64,000 bases of DNA from Rhynchopus sp. YZ270_cl-10 (GCA_964035575.1 OZ037850.1:186001-250000), one strand, 5' to 3'. Numbered from the stretch's first letter, positions 21,354 to 32,606 are shown. Made by a program: numbers and translations. The notes: a model not told the origin generated them from the sequence alone.

Positions 21354-21575
21354 CCTGCTCGTGTGTCGTTGCCCTGTGGAGGTGTTGGGCAGGAGGGAGA
21401 AAGAGGACAGGTGTTGTAAAGGCAGTTTCTTTCTTTCTTTTCTTTTCTTTTCTTTTTCCACGTGCCCCCGTTGTGCCCCGGCGGAATTGCCAGTATCAGT
21501 GCCCGCGTTTGCTTTGCAGCTCTGCTTGTCGTGCAGCCAATCGTGCCTCGTATCTGTCGGGTGGTGTGGTAAAAA

Positions 21576-22108
21576 TTGGGGGGGCGCCAACATCACGTTC
21601 GCTTTGTATTTCCCTACAACCGGGGTGAGGAGGGCTCTCGTGTGTGTTTGCAACACAGAACTCGCGAGAATGTCGTACTCCGCGTTCACCCGGACCCTGC
21701 AGCCCTCGCATATCTGGAGAGGGCCGCACAGGAGGAGTGGGATAAGTGCGGGGATGATGGGGTTGGGGTGGAAGAGGACAAGGCAGCAGAGGAGGGAAGA
21801 AGATGACGACAGTGACGAACAGGTGATGGTGCACTGTGATTTTTGTGGAGGCGACCTGTGGGAAGGAGGCTTATCTGCGCATATTGATGCCGCTAACAGG
21901 GAAGCACCTTTATGCACGTGCATGGCTGCATGTCGACCTATTTTGCTCCAAAAAGATGAAAAGAGTGGAAATGAGCCAAGATGTTTCAGTACAACATCCC
22001 CATGTGTTTAACACAGCAAACTATTGTAAGCTGTGTTGGGACAAATATCCGAGTAAGGCAGCTTTTCGTCTTCACTTTGAAGATGTTCATGTGGAATTTG
22101 GAGCATGA
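21576..22108 (+). CDS. C2H2 zinc-finger protein, frames broken
   Basis: The C-terminal end (frame reading YCKLCWDKYPSKAAF then RLHFEDVHVEFGA, stop at 22108) has exact C2H2 spacing C-x2-C-x12-H-x4-H with the usual hydrophobic residues. About 75 residues earlier, in another frame, lies HCDFCGGDLWEGGLSAHIDA, which looks like a second finger. Upstream in a third frame is an acidic, protein-like stretch (LAYLERAAQEEWDKC). The three pieces follow each other in order, so this looks like one gene whose frame changes twice, near 21800 and 21905. Assembly indels, very short introns or decay could explain it. It is the best-supported plus-strand gene and runs divergently from the ABC transporter. The 5' end is uncertain. 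Confidence 0.45.
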
Positions 22109-22687
22109 CAGGGTGGTGGAGCGTGAGGCGTGAATTTTTTTTTTTCGTAGTGAAGGGATGGGATCAGGGGACATTGGTAGTTTGAGATTTTGAAAAAAAA
22201 GCCGGTGTGAGCCAAAAAAGCCGGTGTGAGGCAATTTTTTTTTCCCCCACGCATTTTTGGCAGAGACCTCCACAACTCTTTCCCCTCCGCGCCCTTGTCT
22301 AACCATATGACATCAAAACTTTTCTGGCGAAGCCACGGTACGCAACATTTCAAAAATTGTGACATAAAATCGCACGCTTTTATAGCCAAACTATGGTATA
22401 GGTAGCTGTGACTATGGCATAGGGTAGAGCTGTGGGCTACCGCTCGTCATTTTAGCTGCGCCGCAGGCGCACGGTACGCTACTTTTTTATGAGAGTTGCG
22501 AACATCTATTTCTTTTGATTGAACGGACCGATTGGTCTTTATGGTGGGGTCACATGCACATAAGAAACCGCTACAGATGTGGTTGTAGCCTTGTATGAGG
22601 AGATAAAATTCAGAAAAAATTTCAAAAATCCGCCTTTTTCTTTTTTTTTTTTTTTTTCTCAAAATCCCACACCGGCACACCGGCATA
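22109..22687. other. Gap with partial dispersed repeat R2
   Basis: No gene is seen. 22436-22560 holds a worn copy of repeat R2 (GCGCCGCAGGCGCACGGTAC, then about 80 bp later GGTGGGGTCACATG), better preserved at 33295-33400 and 33716-33830. Confidence 0.5.
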
Positions 22688-24261
22688 CTAATGTCCCCTG
22701 GATGGGATGGGGTGGGGTGGGGGGGTTGTGTTTGCGTGTTTTGCATACCCATTGCTTCTGTCTATCCCGTCCCATAAGTGTCCCGGTGCTATTCCAAATC
22801 GGTTGCTGGGGTAGCTGCCTTCGAATTCCTGGAAATAGGTATTGTATTTTTCTATAAAGCAACAAAAGAAAAATATCCTTTGATCTGGCTGAAGGGGGGT
22901 GATTCGCACTTTGTGCCCCACACCATCCCTGATTACATCACTCCTTTTGAGGCGGAAACAAAACGTAATTTGACTTGAAATAGAAAACCCTCTCGTGTAC
23001 AACTATAGCAATGATGACCAAGAGTCAAAAAGAAGTATCAACAATCCTGCATACCGGGAGACGCTCTGCTTCTTTCTCTGCAATCTCTTTGTCCTTCCGA
23101 CGGGCCTCTTTTTTGGACTGTTTTTTGTCCTTTTTGTCTTTTTTGTCTTTTTTGCCCTTCTTCTGTATTACTGCCATGGGGTCCTCACCTTCGTGGTCGA
23201 GGAGGTTGAGCATCGGGTCTTCTATACGCAGCTCTGCACGCCGTCTCTCCTGGTAACGCGGATCGTCCTCGTTCAGGGCAAAGGGCGCAGCCGCCTTCTC
23301 TGCCTCCTCCTCCGCACGCTGCTTCTCGTTCTCGTGCTGCTTTGCCCCTGCCCCCCAGATTTGCTGCTCAACAGTCTTCTCTTGTACACGCGACTTCCTA
23401 TCCCGCGCGTCCTTCATAACCTGCAGTTTGTCCTCCAGCACCTTCCCGGTCCCTCGCTCGCGATATCTGAAAAGAGAAGGTTTGGAAAAAAAAGTAATTG
23501 GGGATGGGGTGTGAAGAGGTGTCATACATAGTAGACGCGCCAGCTCCTGTCAGCGCCGCGTTTACATTGCGCCATTTGTCCTCCTGCTTCTCGCGGATCG
23601 CTTTGTTCTCCTCGGCCTGCTCGGCTGCGGATTTTAGCCCTGCTGTGGTGCCGTCTTCCATGAGAGACTCTTTGCGGACTGGGCTTAGGTCGCTGTCGGA
23701 GTCTGCATCACCACCACCCTGTTTCACAACATCCTCTCCTCCCAGAGGAGGTGGCGTGGCGTCTGCATCTCCTTGCCGAGGTGGCGCCCCCGCTGATGAC
23801 GCTGAATCGCTAGAGTCATGTCTCGCCCTGCGTGCTGGGGGTGCTGCTCTGCGCTCCTCTGCATCATCACTGCTGTCGTAGCGTGGCCTGCGGGTGGGCG
23901 GCTGTTGGGAGCCGTCGGAGTCGGAGTCGGAGTCGTGCCGTGCTGCTCCCGTTTGTGGTGTGTCCACGGCACTCCAATTCCCGGAGGGTGCAGCAATCTG
24001 TGCAGCCTCCCGTGTAGAGGGGAGGACAACACCAGACTGCTCGGCAGCCTGAGCGAGGAAGGCTTTCTCTTCCTCGTCGTCGTCGCTGTCAGGGGCAGTC
24101 GCCACAGCGCGCAGGTCGTCGTCGACGATGCCTGTGCGTTTGCGCTTCACCCGCCGCTTCTTCCGTTCGCCATACATACTGGCAATGTACGCCTCACGCT
24201 CAGCGCGCTCCTTTGTACCTTCATCGGTCTGTGCATTCACAACGTCACTCCGCAACGACAT
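22688..24261 (-). CDS. BUD13: Pre-mRNA splicing factor BUD13 (CWC26)
   Basis: Three exons: 23528-24261, 23055-23466 and 22688-22828, together 428 residues. Introns are 61 bp (GTATGA...TTTTCAG) and 226 bp (GTATGC...TTCCAG). The joined protein has an Asp/Ser/Arg-rich first half, then [16 protein letters not shown], then [11 protein letters not shown] (the TVYRD block of the family), a charged helical part, and the hallmark C-terminus [26 protein letters not shown]13 is part of the RES complex of the activated spliceosome, with Pml1 and Snu17. In yeast the last motif is near the C-terminus as here. Finding it supports active cis-splicing in this organism. Start ATG at 24261. Confidence 0.92.
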
Positions 24262-25556
24262 TTCTGGCCTCGCTGCCTAAGGGAAGAGGGGGTAGGGTGG
24301 TGTGATGTGGTGTGATGTGGTGTGGAGATCTTTTTTTGTTGAAAATTTGACATTTTATTGCATGGTTTTATGTCACGCCCGAGGTGAAGCGGTTTTCATC
24401 ATCAGCCTTGGGTATCTGTCAAATATGATTTTCTTATTGGAATATGCGGTCGCATTTTTGGGAGGGGAAAAAGCGCAATTTTATTTTTCTTCTTGAAAAA
24501 TCTGGAAAAAGCTGCGTTCTGCTACCACGCGGGGGTGGACATAGTGAGAAATGCGTATCATGTCCGAAGAGGTTTCTGCAGGCCGTCGGCGAAACACGTA
24601 GAGAGGTTTCTGACTACTTCCTGTGAATGCAACATTTTAAAAGGCCAGGATTCGGCACCTTATTGGTGAGGTGCTTTGCTGATACAACGAATGTGTCATC
24701 TGTCAGAGGCCCCTCTCTCATCGTTTCCATCACTCTTTAGGGATCGGGGTGGTATGTGTGAGCATGTGAGCATGTGGCACTTTTTTTTGATAAATTGTTG
24801 GAGTAGTGTAGTTGCCTCGGTAGTGTTGCCACAGTTGTGCAATCTCTACTGTCACAGTCATTATCTGACAACTGACAGAGTACTCATGCGGTTCCGGGGC
24901 GTGGAGCGTACGCTTCACAAATGTTTTCGGAAAGGTAATAAGCGAAGTGGAAACGCTTCTGCAGGACCCAGGCACTCAAGAAGTTAAGATAAATTGTTTA
25001 AGAAGGGGGGAAAAGGGTGTTTTGTCTGTTATACGTGATCCCATCATGAATGGGATTTTTAGATGCAAAAAAGGAAACCCAACCCCCAAAAAAAAAAATG
25101 TTCCCCGCACACCCCCGCACCCATGGACTTCTTTTATGTTGTGGTTTCACTTTGTTGCGTAAAAAAGAGGCGATTTCTGATGAGGAAATCGTTTTGTCTT
25201 CAGGGAGGAAAACCCCCCGTGTGCAAAAAAGCGTCGAGAGTAGGCAAGAAATATTGTCCAAAAATCAACGTAAAATAAAAACTAGAAGTCGTGCTAAAAA
25301 CACGCACTGCTCACTGACTTACAGGGCTTGCCAAATTTATAAAATAAGGCCACCCTTTTTTCTAACGCGAGGTCACACCTCCACATCCATACCATACATG
25401 CTTTTAAAAAACATCTTCCGGAACTGGAAACTTCTTTAGTGTTACAATTTCTTTTTGTATTTTTTTCTTGAAAACTATTCGGATTAGTGTAGACACCCGA
25501 GGATGCGCTCCCACTATTTTTCCCCCCCGCTTTTCTTCATCGTTGCCCCCTTTATT
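24262..25556. other. Gap; R4 repeat and left part of duplicated block
   Basis: No gene is seen. A copy of dispersed repeat R4 lies at 24789-24852 (GATAAATTGTTGGAGTAGTG, then TTGCC...CACAGTTGTGCAATCTC). From about 24890 to 25500 the sequence matches 29414-30180, upstream flank of the second cold-shock gene pair, with several length changes in homopolymers. Confidence 0.6.
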
Positions 25557-26285
25557 CTAACGTCTGCCTCCCCTGCCACGGCCACGGTTGGCATTGTAGG
25601 GGTTTGCACGGTCCCACTCCTGGTAGCCTCCGTAGCAGGCCATGAAGTCGGCCTTTCTGTAGGCACGTCCGTCGGCAGGGTCGATGCGCGTTTCGTCGCG
25701 CATAGCTCCACCACGGCCTGCAGGGGCACGGACCTGCTGGCGAGGGGCAGCGGCGTTCCACTGGGTGAGACCACCGTACTGTGCAATGAAGTCATTGCGG
25801 GTGTACGAGTTTCCGTCAGCAGGGTCGATGCGCCTCTCCTCGACACGAGGGTTCGAACGCGGTGCACCAGCAGACCGTGCCGGCACGCCCTTCGCTGCCT
25901 TCGCTGCCTTCGCCCCCTTGCCACCGTTCTTCCCTCCCTTCGCCGCAGACGGCTTCTTCTTCTCAGCCCGTTCCTTTCTCGGTGGTGGCGCCCCGTCCAC
26001 AGCAATCTTCTCCTTCTTGAAGGCATCCCACTCTTCGCGGTTCGCCTTCTTCTCCTCAACCGTAAATTCAGTGTCCGCAGGAACAATGGCTTCGCCCGTA
26101 ACATTGGTCCCCTTGACACGTCCAGCATGCCCCTCAACAGGGACAAGGTCGCATGTGACCGTCAGCCCTGGCTGGAGTGCCATCCCGCCAATCTCCTCCC
26201 TTGTGATGTGCACAATAGAGCCGTCATCTGCCTCAGCGAAGCCGTAGTTCTTGCGCCACATCTTGACAGTCGCGATGTGAGTCAT
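25557..26285 (-). CDS. Cold-shock-domain RNA-binding protein, form A1
   Basis: 242 residues from ATG at 26285. The first 65 residues are a cold-shock domain: MTHIATVKMWRKNYGF then ADDGSIVHI correspond to the RNP1 and RNP2 strands that bind single-stranded nucleic acid. A Lys/Ala-rich linker follows. Two copies of a motif RIDPADG-x-x-Y-x-(R/K)-x-DF-x-x-x-YGG-x-x-(Q/E)W lie near the end, then an RG-rich tail (RGRGRGGRR). The layout of N-terminal cold-shock domain plus RG tail recalls trypanosome RBP16, but there is no obvious mitochondrial signal. Likely an RNA chaperone or mRNA-stability factor. In trans-spliced genomes such proteins are common post-transcriptional regulators. Confidence 0.85.
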   Translation of the reverse strand: MTHIATVKMWRKNYGFAEADDGSIVHITREEIGGMALQPGLTVTCDLVPVEGHAGRVKGTNVTGEAIVPADTEFTVEEKKANREEWDAFKKEKIAVDGAPPPRKERAEKKKPSAAKGGKNGGKGAKAAKAAKGVPARSAGAPRSNPRVEERRIDPADGNSYTRNDFIAQYGGLTQWNAAAPRQQVRAPAGRGGAMRDETRIDPADGRAYRKADFMACYGGYQEWDRANPYNANRGRGRGGRR

Positions 26286-27737
26286 TGTGGAGTTTTTTTT
26301 TGTTTTTGTTTTGTTGTTTTTGTTTGTTGGCTAGCTCTGAATGAGAGAGTGGAATGGGATAAGGGGAGAACAGAGGACGTGCAACACAATGTGTATCAGT
26401 CCACCAAATACGACATAAATTGGCGAGAAGCGGAGCGAAGTGGCGCTGGGGAAGTACAAAAGACACATTTATGTTGTAAGTTTCGGTGAAACTGGCTGTG
26501 ATAACAACCCCCACGCCACGACGTTTACAGGGGGCTGTTAGCTCTCCCTCTCCTCTTCCCTGCTCTTTGAACAGCTGTGAACAGCTTCATGTGCACAGCT
26601 GTGCAACATAAGATGGAAAGAAGCTGGAAACCACAGAACCAAACCAACAACGACTGCTAACGAGACCGACACCTCAGGGTAGTGGTGATGTGCTGTTGCC
26701 ACCTGCCCGCCGAGTTGAGTTGAAAGCAACACCTCTGCTCTGGATGCAGGCACCACTTAACAATCAACGATCTTCAGCTTTCGGAGCAAGACAGCGATGC
26801 GTGAGAAAAATGTGGTGGATGATAAGTGTGGGATATTGGGTGTGGGGCAGGAGCACAGGGGAGTGCCTCAAGACCAGAGCCCATGCAGGGTATAGCCCGT
26901 TGTGGGGAATGCAAAAAAAGAACATATTTTAGAAAACAACCAACCATTGTGGTTAATGGGCTCTGCACATGTAAGGACGCCCATACAAAGGCAGTTTGTT
27001 ACGATTTTTTTACGTGATGACACTGGAAGGGCATGGGGAGCAATGAAGCTCTTTGTTTGAATCCCGCTAAGAGTATAGATTTATAATACAAGGCACTCTC
27101 GTGACTGTATTTCTTTGTTGACGATGTGACCGAGGGTGGACCCAAAAAGCCTGCTGCAAAACAAAACCAAAAAGACAGGTTCTGTGCATAAAATAATACC
27201 TGGTACTACTTCCTTGCGAGAGAAAAATTGTTGTTATTTTGTGCGACAACAGAGGAAAAAATAATCCCTCGGGGTATGTAATGTGACGCAGCCACGGCTA
27301 TATTTTTGACAACAACAACAAAAAAAAAGACAAAAACATTATGTTCAAAACGCAGATAATATAAGTACCTTTCAATGATCGAAGATTAATAAAAATGTGT
27401 GTGAAAAAAGAACGTTAAAACCCAGTGCGATTCACCTTCCGAAATTATACGGCACAATTTCCTATGTGCAAGGTTTCTTTTTTGGATAATCCGTTGGTAC
27501 AGTGTAGCTAGCCCATGCAGACAGTCTTCACTGTTTTGATTTTCTTTTTCTCAAGGTTTTCAATAGAATTTCTTTCAAAAATACCAAAAAAGAAAAAAAA
27601 AAGGTGTGATTTGACACAAAAAAAAAAATATGTCAAGAAAGCCCGAGAAAAAAACACAACACACAAAATGCAAATTACTTTGTTTAGCTTAAACTCGCAT
27701 CGTTTGATTCTAAAAAACCCACCCCTGAGCCCTTTTT
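26286..27737. other. Gap with 497-bp block repeated exactly downstream
   Basis: 26513-27009 equals 31228-31724 with no difference that I could see, although flanking parts of the same duplication have diverged. Small frames in it (26538-26756 minus, 26690-26932 plus) are therefore duplicated too, but neither has a recognisable domain. 27010-27400 is unrelated to unit 2. No gene is called. Confidence 0.6.
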
Positions 27738-28277
27738 TTACTGTCCACGCCCTCTGCCTCTTCCCGTACTGTACGGCTGTGATCTGGCAGTTGAGCCCAC
27801 AGCAACACCTCGACCCCTGCCAACACTCTTGCCTGCGCCTGCTTGTCTCCCCCCTTTGTGTGCAGATGCCTTCTTTGCGGGTGCGGCACGTCCACGGCCG
27901 ACCTTCGCCCCTCTCCCCCCTGTCGTCCCAGCACCTTCGGCAGCCACACCCTTCGCCTTCTTTGCCTTCTTCGCCGGCTCTGCCCCGTCCACAGCAATCT
28001 TCTCCTTCTTGAAGGCATCCCACTCCGCACGTTGCGCCTTCTTATCCTCAATCGTCACTTCGGTGTCCGCAGGAATAATAGCTTCGCCCGTAACATTGGT
28101 CCCCTTGACACGTCCAGCATGCCCCTCGACAGGGACAAGGTCACATGTGACCGTCAGCCCTGGCTGGAGTGCCATCCCGCCAATCTCCTCCTTTGTGATG
28201 TGCACAATAGAGCCGTCATCTGCCTCAGCGAAGCCGTAGTGCTTGCGCCACATCTTGACAGTCGCGATGTGAGTCAT
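27738..28277 (-). CDS. Cold-shock-domain RNA-binding protein, form B1
   Basis: 179 residues from ATG at 28277, chosen because all four paralogues begin MTHIATVK. The cold-shock domain is almost the same as in A1 (KHYGF in place of KNYGF), followed by a spacer TIEDKKAQRAEWDAFKKEK shared with the A form. The C-terminal half is different: Lys/Ala/Gly-rich with scattered RG and ending TGRGRGRGQ, and lacking the two DPADG...YGG motifs. Its partner at 34280-34819 encodes the same protein by eye. Probably an RNA-binding protein of the same class as A1. Confidence 0.85.
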   Translation of the reverse strand: MTHIATVKMWRKHYGFAEADDGSIVHITKEEIGGMALQPGLTVTCDLVPVEGHAGRVKGTNVTGEAIIPADTEVTIEDKKAQRAEWDAFKKEKIAVDGAEPAKKAKKAKGVAAEGAGTTGGRGAKVGRGRAAPAKKASAHKGGRQAGAGKSVGRGRGVAVGSTARSQPYSTGRGRGRGQ

Positions 28278-28570
28278 TGTGGAAAAAAAGAAGGATGCGT
28301 CCCTGATAACCCCAACTAGGCCCGGAAGGAGAAGTGTGGCAAAGAGAGAGGGGTATTTGTTGTGGTGTTTACCTTTACTGTGTTTGGGCATACGTGGGGT
28401 TTTTCTTGGTAAACCAGTGGATTATTTTTTTTAGCGAAAATGGTACTCCTCCTCTCCACTTCGCAAAAGAAAAAAAAGTACCCAAATTCCTGACTGGACT
28501 GGCTGAACTAAAAATTACTGAAAAAGTAAGCAAGAGATAAAAAAATAGTAACTCTGATTGGTAAGTAAAA

Positions 28571-28665
28571 GAAAAAAAAAGTTTTTTCGTTGATTGCTCA
28601 ATGTTGGAGGGGTGATTGGCGACCGTATCTGAGGAACTATTTCTCCTTTAAGCTACGCTTGTAGC
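28571..28665 (-). ncRNA. Candidate small RNA family S1, copy a
   Basis: On the minus strand the block begins CTACAAGCGTAGCTTAAAGG and ends GCAATCAACG followed by a run of nine T, as at a Pol III terminator. It matches 37753-37848 and 42804-42898, although it lies outside their duplication. In this copy the central stem is damaged, so it may be a decayed copy. Confidence 0.4.
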
Positions 28666-28834
28666 AGAGTCCTAGCTTGCCTGGGTCAGTGGGTCAAGCT
28701 GACCCAAGTGCCTGGGTCGCGACCCACGAAAAAAAAAAAAAAAGGGAATTAATTAATTTGGAAATTGGGAAATTCTGAATTTTTCCCCTCTTTGGGGGGC
28801 CCACCACCTTTTCTGGGGTAAGAAAAAAATATCT

Positions 28835-29005
28835 ACAAAAAAATCCGGCACCGTCCAGGGCTGGACCCAATTTTTTTTGCCTGCGGCGCCAGTTTTCCTT
28901 TTTTGCTCCGCAAAAAAGGGTTCGTAGAGTGACTCTGTGGTGTAAAAAGCTACATTTTTACACCGTACCCTAATTTTTTTCGCCTGCGGCGCCATTTTAT
29001 ATTTT
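28835..29005 (-). repeat. Dispersed repeat R3, copy 1
   Basis: Reverse-complement match to 61005-61175. Landmarks on the minus strand are GGCGCCGCAGGCGAAAAAAA, then AGGGTACGGTGTAAAAA, a hairpin closed by TTTTTACACC, a second GGCGCCGCAGGC and then CAGCCCTGGACGGTGC. The rest of 28278-30211 holds S1 copy a, A/T runs, an inverted fragment of R2 near 29107-29160 and, from 29414, the duplicated upstream block including an 18-G run at 29880. Confidence 0.6.
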
Positions 29006-30211
29006 GTGTTGGGTGATCTATGAACGGGGAGTGATTTTTATGGTTATAGCGTTCCATTTAACGTTGTGAGCAACTCACTAGTCGTAGTGGCCAAAATTTG
29101 TATCAGTCAAGAACTTGTCCATTTTTCTGAAATGACCCCACCACAGTGAGGGTAGAGCTCGGAAAACCCAAAAAAGCCAAGACAAGCCCCCCAAGGCCCA
29201 AAACCTCTGCTGACCCAAAAAAAAAATTCTGACCCAGATTTGGCATTTTTTTTCAAAACCAAGCTAGGACCCTGGCTTGTAGGTATAAAAAAAAAAAAAC
29301 AACAAGAACTGCAGGAAGGATGCTTCGTCTGTAGAGTTTTCGAACAAAATAATTTTAACGCAATTCTTTGACACACACTCTCTCCCCTAACTGATGCCGA
29401 TCAAATTGGGACGTGGAGCGCACGCTTCACGACAGGTACTTAGAAAAGCAGCCAAAAGTCTTGTAAATCATCGTCTCGAATTCTGCTGGAGTCTTGGGGT
29501 TCGAAAATGTTTTCGGAAAGGTAATAAGCGAAATGGAAACGCTTCTGGACCTAGGCACTCAAGAAGTTAAGATAAATTCTATAAGAAAGATGGACGGTTC
29601 TCTACCATTGTCTCCAAAAAGAAGAAGAGGAGGAAAAAAAGAAGGGGGAAAAGGGTGTTTTTGTCTGTTATACGTGATCCCATCATGGATGGGATTTTTA
29701 GATGTGCAAAAAAAAAAAGACCCAGCCCCCAAAAAAATGTTCCCCGCACACCCCCCTCGCCCATGGACTTCTTTTTGTTGTGGTGTTTTCCCCGTTTCAC
29801 TTTGTTGCGTAAAAAAGAGGCGATTTCTGATGAGGAAATTGTCTATTTCAGACAAACTCAAAAAAGCGTTTTGTCTTCAGGGGGGGGGGGGGGGGGGAAA
29901 CCCCGTAAAAGCGTCGAGAGTAGGCAAGAAATATTGTCCAAAAATCAACGTAAAATAAAAACTAAAAGGCGTGCTAAAAACACGCACTACTCACTGACTT
30001 ACAGGGCTTGCCAAATTTATAAAATAAAGCCACCCTTTTTTCTAACGCGAGATCACACCTCCACATCCATACCATACATGCTTTTAAAAAACATCTTCCG
30101 GAACTGGAAACTTCTTTAGTGTTACAATTTCTTTGTATTTTTTTTTCTTTTTTTGTATTTTTCCCCCCCGCTTTTCTTCATCGTTGCCCCCTTTCTAGCT
30201 GTCATATTCTT

Positions 30212-30994
30212 CTAACGTCTGCCTCCCCTGCCACGGCCACGGTTGGCGTCATAGGGGTTTGCACGGTCCCACTCCTGGTAGCCTCCGTAACAGGCCATGA
30301 AGTCGGCCTTTCTGTAGGCACGTCCGTCGGCAGGGTCGATGCGCGTTTCGTCGCGCATAGCTCCACCACGGCCTGCAGGGGCACGGACCTGCTGGCGGGG
30401 GGCAGCGGCGTTCCACTGGGTGAGACCACCGTACTGTGCAATGAAGTCATTGCGGGTGTACGAGTTTCCGTCAGCAGGGTCGATGCGCCTCTCCTCGACA
30501 CGAGGGTTCGAAGGTGGTGCACCAGCAGACCGTGCCGGCACGCCCTTCGCTGCCTTGCCGCCCTTGCCGCCCTTGCCACCCTTGCCACCCTTCGCACCCT
30601 TTTCCCCCTTGCCACCCTTCGCTGCCTTGCCTCCCTTCGCCCCCTTGCCCCCTTTCGCTCCCTTGCCACCCTTCGCGACGTTCCCTCCCTTCGCCTTCTC
30701 AGACCGTTCCCAACCCCTCTCCTTCTTGAAAGCCTCCCACTCCAGTAGGTTCGCCTTCTTCTCCTCCTCCGACACTACTGTGCCCGCAGGAATAATAGCC
30801 TCGCCCGAAACGTTAGCCCCCTTGACACGTCCAGCATGCCCCTCAACAGGGACAAGGTCGCATGTGACCGACAGACCAACGTGGAGTGCCATCCCGCCAA
30901 TGTCATCCTTTGCGATGTGCACAATAGAGCCGTCATCTGCCTCAGCGAAGCCGTAGTTCCCTTGCCAAAACTTGACAGTCGCGATGTGAGTCAT
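30212..30994 (-). CDS. Cold-shock-domain RNA-binding protein, form A2
   Basis: 260 residues from ATG at 30994. The cold-shock domain reads MTHIATVKFWQGNYGF with ADDGSIVHI, and differs from A1 more than B1 and B2 differ from each other. The linker is expanded into a run of GGKGAKGGK/AAKGG repeats (about residues 130-180), absent from A1. The two DPADG...YGG...W motifs and the RGRGRGGRR tail are nearly identical to A1. Unit 2 of the duplication. The expanded Lys/Gly tract should be flexible and basic and may add RNA binding. Confidence 0.85.
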   Translation of the reverse strand: MTHIATVKFWQGNYGFAEADDGSIVHIAKDDIGGMALHVGLSVTCDLVPVEGHAGRVKGANVSGEAIIPAGTVVSEEEKKANLLEWEAFKKERGWERSEKAKGGNVAKGGKGAKGGKGAKGGKAAKGGKGEKGAKGGKGGKGGKGGKAAKGVPARSAGAPPSNPRVEERRIDPADGNSYTRNDFIAQYGGLTQWNAAAPRQQVRAPAGRGGAMRDETRIDPADGRAYRKADFMACYGGYQEWDRANPYDANRGRGRGGRR

Positions 30995-31227
30995 TGTGGA
31001 GTTTTTTTTGTTTTTGTTTGGTTTTGTTGATTTTGACACAGCAGCTCTGAATGAGAGAGTGGAATGGGATAAGGGGAGAACAGAGGACGTGCAACACAAT
31101 GTGTGTCAGCGCCAAAGGCGCAAAATGCCAAACAAAAGCGAGAAGCGGAGCGAAGTGGCGCTGGGGAAGGTACAAAAGACACATTTATTTTGTAAGTTTC
31201 AGTAAAACTGGCTGTGACAACACCCTC

Positions 31228-31724
31228 ACGCCACGACGTTTACAGGGGGCTGTTAGCTCTCCCTCTCCTCTTCCCTGCTCTTTGAACAGCTGTGAACAGC
31301 TTCATGTGCACAGCTGTGCAACATAAGATGGAAAGAAGCTGGAAACCACAGAACCAAACCAACAACGACTGCTAACGAGACCGACACCTCAGGGTAGTGG
31401 TGATGTGCTGTTGCCACCTGCCCGCCGAGTTGAGTTGAAAGCAACACCTCTGCTCTGGATGCAGGCACCACTTAACAATCAACGATCTTCAGCTTTCGGA
31501 GCAAGACAGCGATGCGTGAGAAAAATGTGGTGGATGATAAGTGTGGGATATTGGGTGTGGGGCAGGAGCACAGGGGAGTGCCTCAAGACCAGAGCCCATG
31601 CAGGGTATAGCCCGTTGTGGGGAATGCAAAAAAAGAACATATTTTAGAAAACAACCAACCATTGTGGTTAATGGGCTCTGCACATGTAAGGACGCCCATA
31701 CAAAGGCAGTTTGTTACGATTTTT
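31228..31724. repeat. 497-bp noncoding block, second copy
   Basis: No difference seen from 26513-27009. It lies upstream of CSD-A2 as the first copy lies upstream of CSD-A1. The conserved edge is sharp, ending in a T run. Confidence 0.7.
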
Positions 31725-32360
31725 ATGCTGGCAATTTGTCATAAATAGGTGATGATGCTGGAAGGGTATTGAGGTTATGCAGTTCTACACCTTACTACTT
31801 AGCTGCTCGCGAGAGCCTAAATGACATATTTTTGTGCGCTAAAAACAGGAATAAAAAAAACCCCCAATCAGATGACTAGACATGATGACGCAGTCATGCT
31901 TTTCCCTTGAAATGTATTACGGCGTGTGACAAAAAAAAAACACATTAAAACCCAGTGCGATTCACCTTCCGAAATTATACGGCACAATTTCCTATGTGCA
32001 AGGTTTCTTTTTTGGATAATCCGTTGGTACAGTGTAGCTAGCCCATGCAGACAGTCTTCACTGTTTTGATTTTTCTTTTTCTCAAGGTTTTCAATAGAAT
32101 TCCTTTCAAAAATTCCAAAAAAAAAAGGGTGTGATTTGACACAAAAAATGCTAAAGAAAATTATGTTCGTATACTTTCAGATCAAGGAAGAGAAGGTGAG
32201 GATTTCTATGCAGACATCTAATCATTTTTATTTGTTGCAAAAAAATGTGAAAAAAAAGAGAGAAAAAACAATTATTTCCGTACATAAATTGAAACTTGAA
32301 ACCTTTTATTTAAAGGGGGAAAATTTCTATTGTAAAGGGAAAAAAAAAGCGAAAGAAAAT

Positions 32361-32606
32361 ATGGGGTGTCCAGCGACCGCCGAGGCGTGGAAGGACACGT
32401 TCTACCCGAACACGCTTCAGCACCAGTCGCTGGCAGCGGGAGGGGATTGGCAGTCGGTGGATGACGCCCTCACCTGCCTCTACCTGTGGAAAGAAGCGAA
32501 GAAGCCGTCGATGAGCTCCGACGAGGTGGAAGAGGCTTACACCCTCTACAACCGTCTGCGGGGCCTAAAGCGGAGCAGGAACTCGCGGCCGTCCCAGAGC
32601 ACTTGA
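32361..32606 (+). CDS. Small GC-rich ORF, unknown
   Basis: 81 residues (MGCPATAEAWKDTFYP...GLKRSRNSRPSQST). The frame is distinctly GC-rich with balanced codons, in the middle of AT-rich sequence; the upstream extension of the same frame is low complexity, so I chose the Met at the composition change. It is predicted to be mostly helical and mildly acidic with a basic end. No family recognised. It lies on the strand opposite to the cluster and inside the extra segment of duplication unit 2, so it could be a gene remnant brought in by an insertion. Confidence 0.35.
   Translation: MGCPATAEAWKDTFYPNTLQHQSLAAGGDWQSVDDALTCLYLWKEAKKPSMSSDEVEEAYTLYNRLRGLKRSRNSRPSQST

Larger units (their letters stand above)
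24890..28330. repeat. Cold-shock gene duplication, unit 1
   Basis: This segment with CSD-A1 and CSD-B1 corresponds in order to 29414-34870 with CSD-A2 and CSD-B2. Matching pieces are 24890-27009 with 29414-31724, about 27400-27590 with 31940-32115, and 27705-28320 with 34245-34860. Unit 2 is longer because 32120-34240 is inserted between the A and B genes. Confidence 0.8.
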
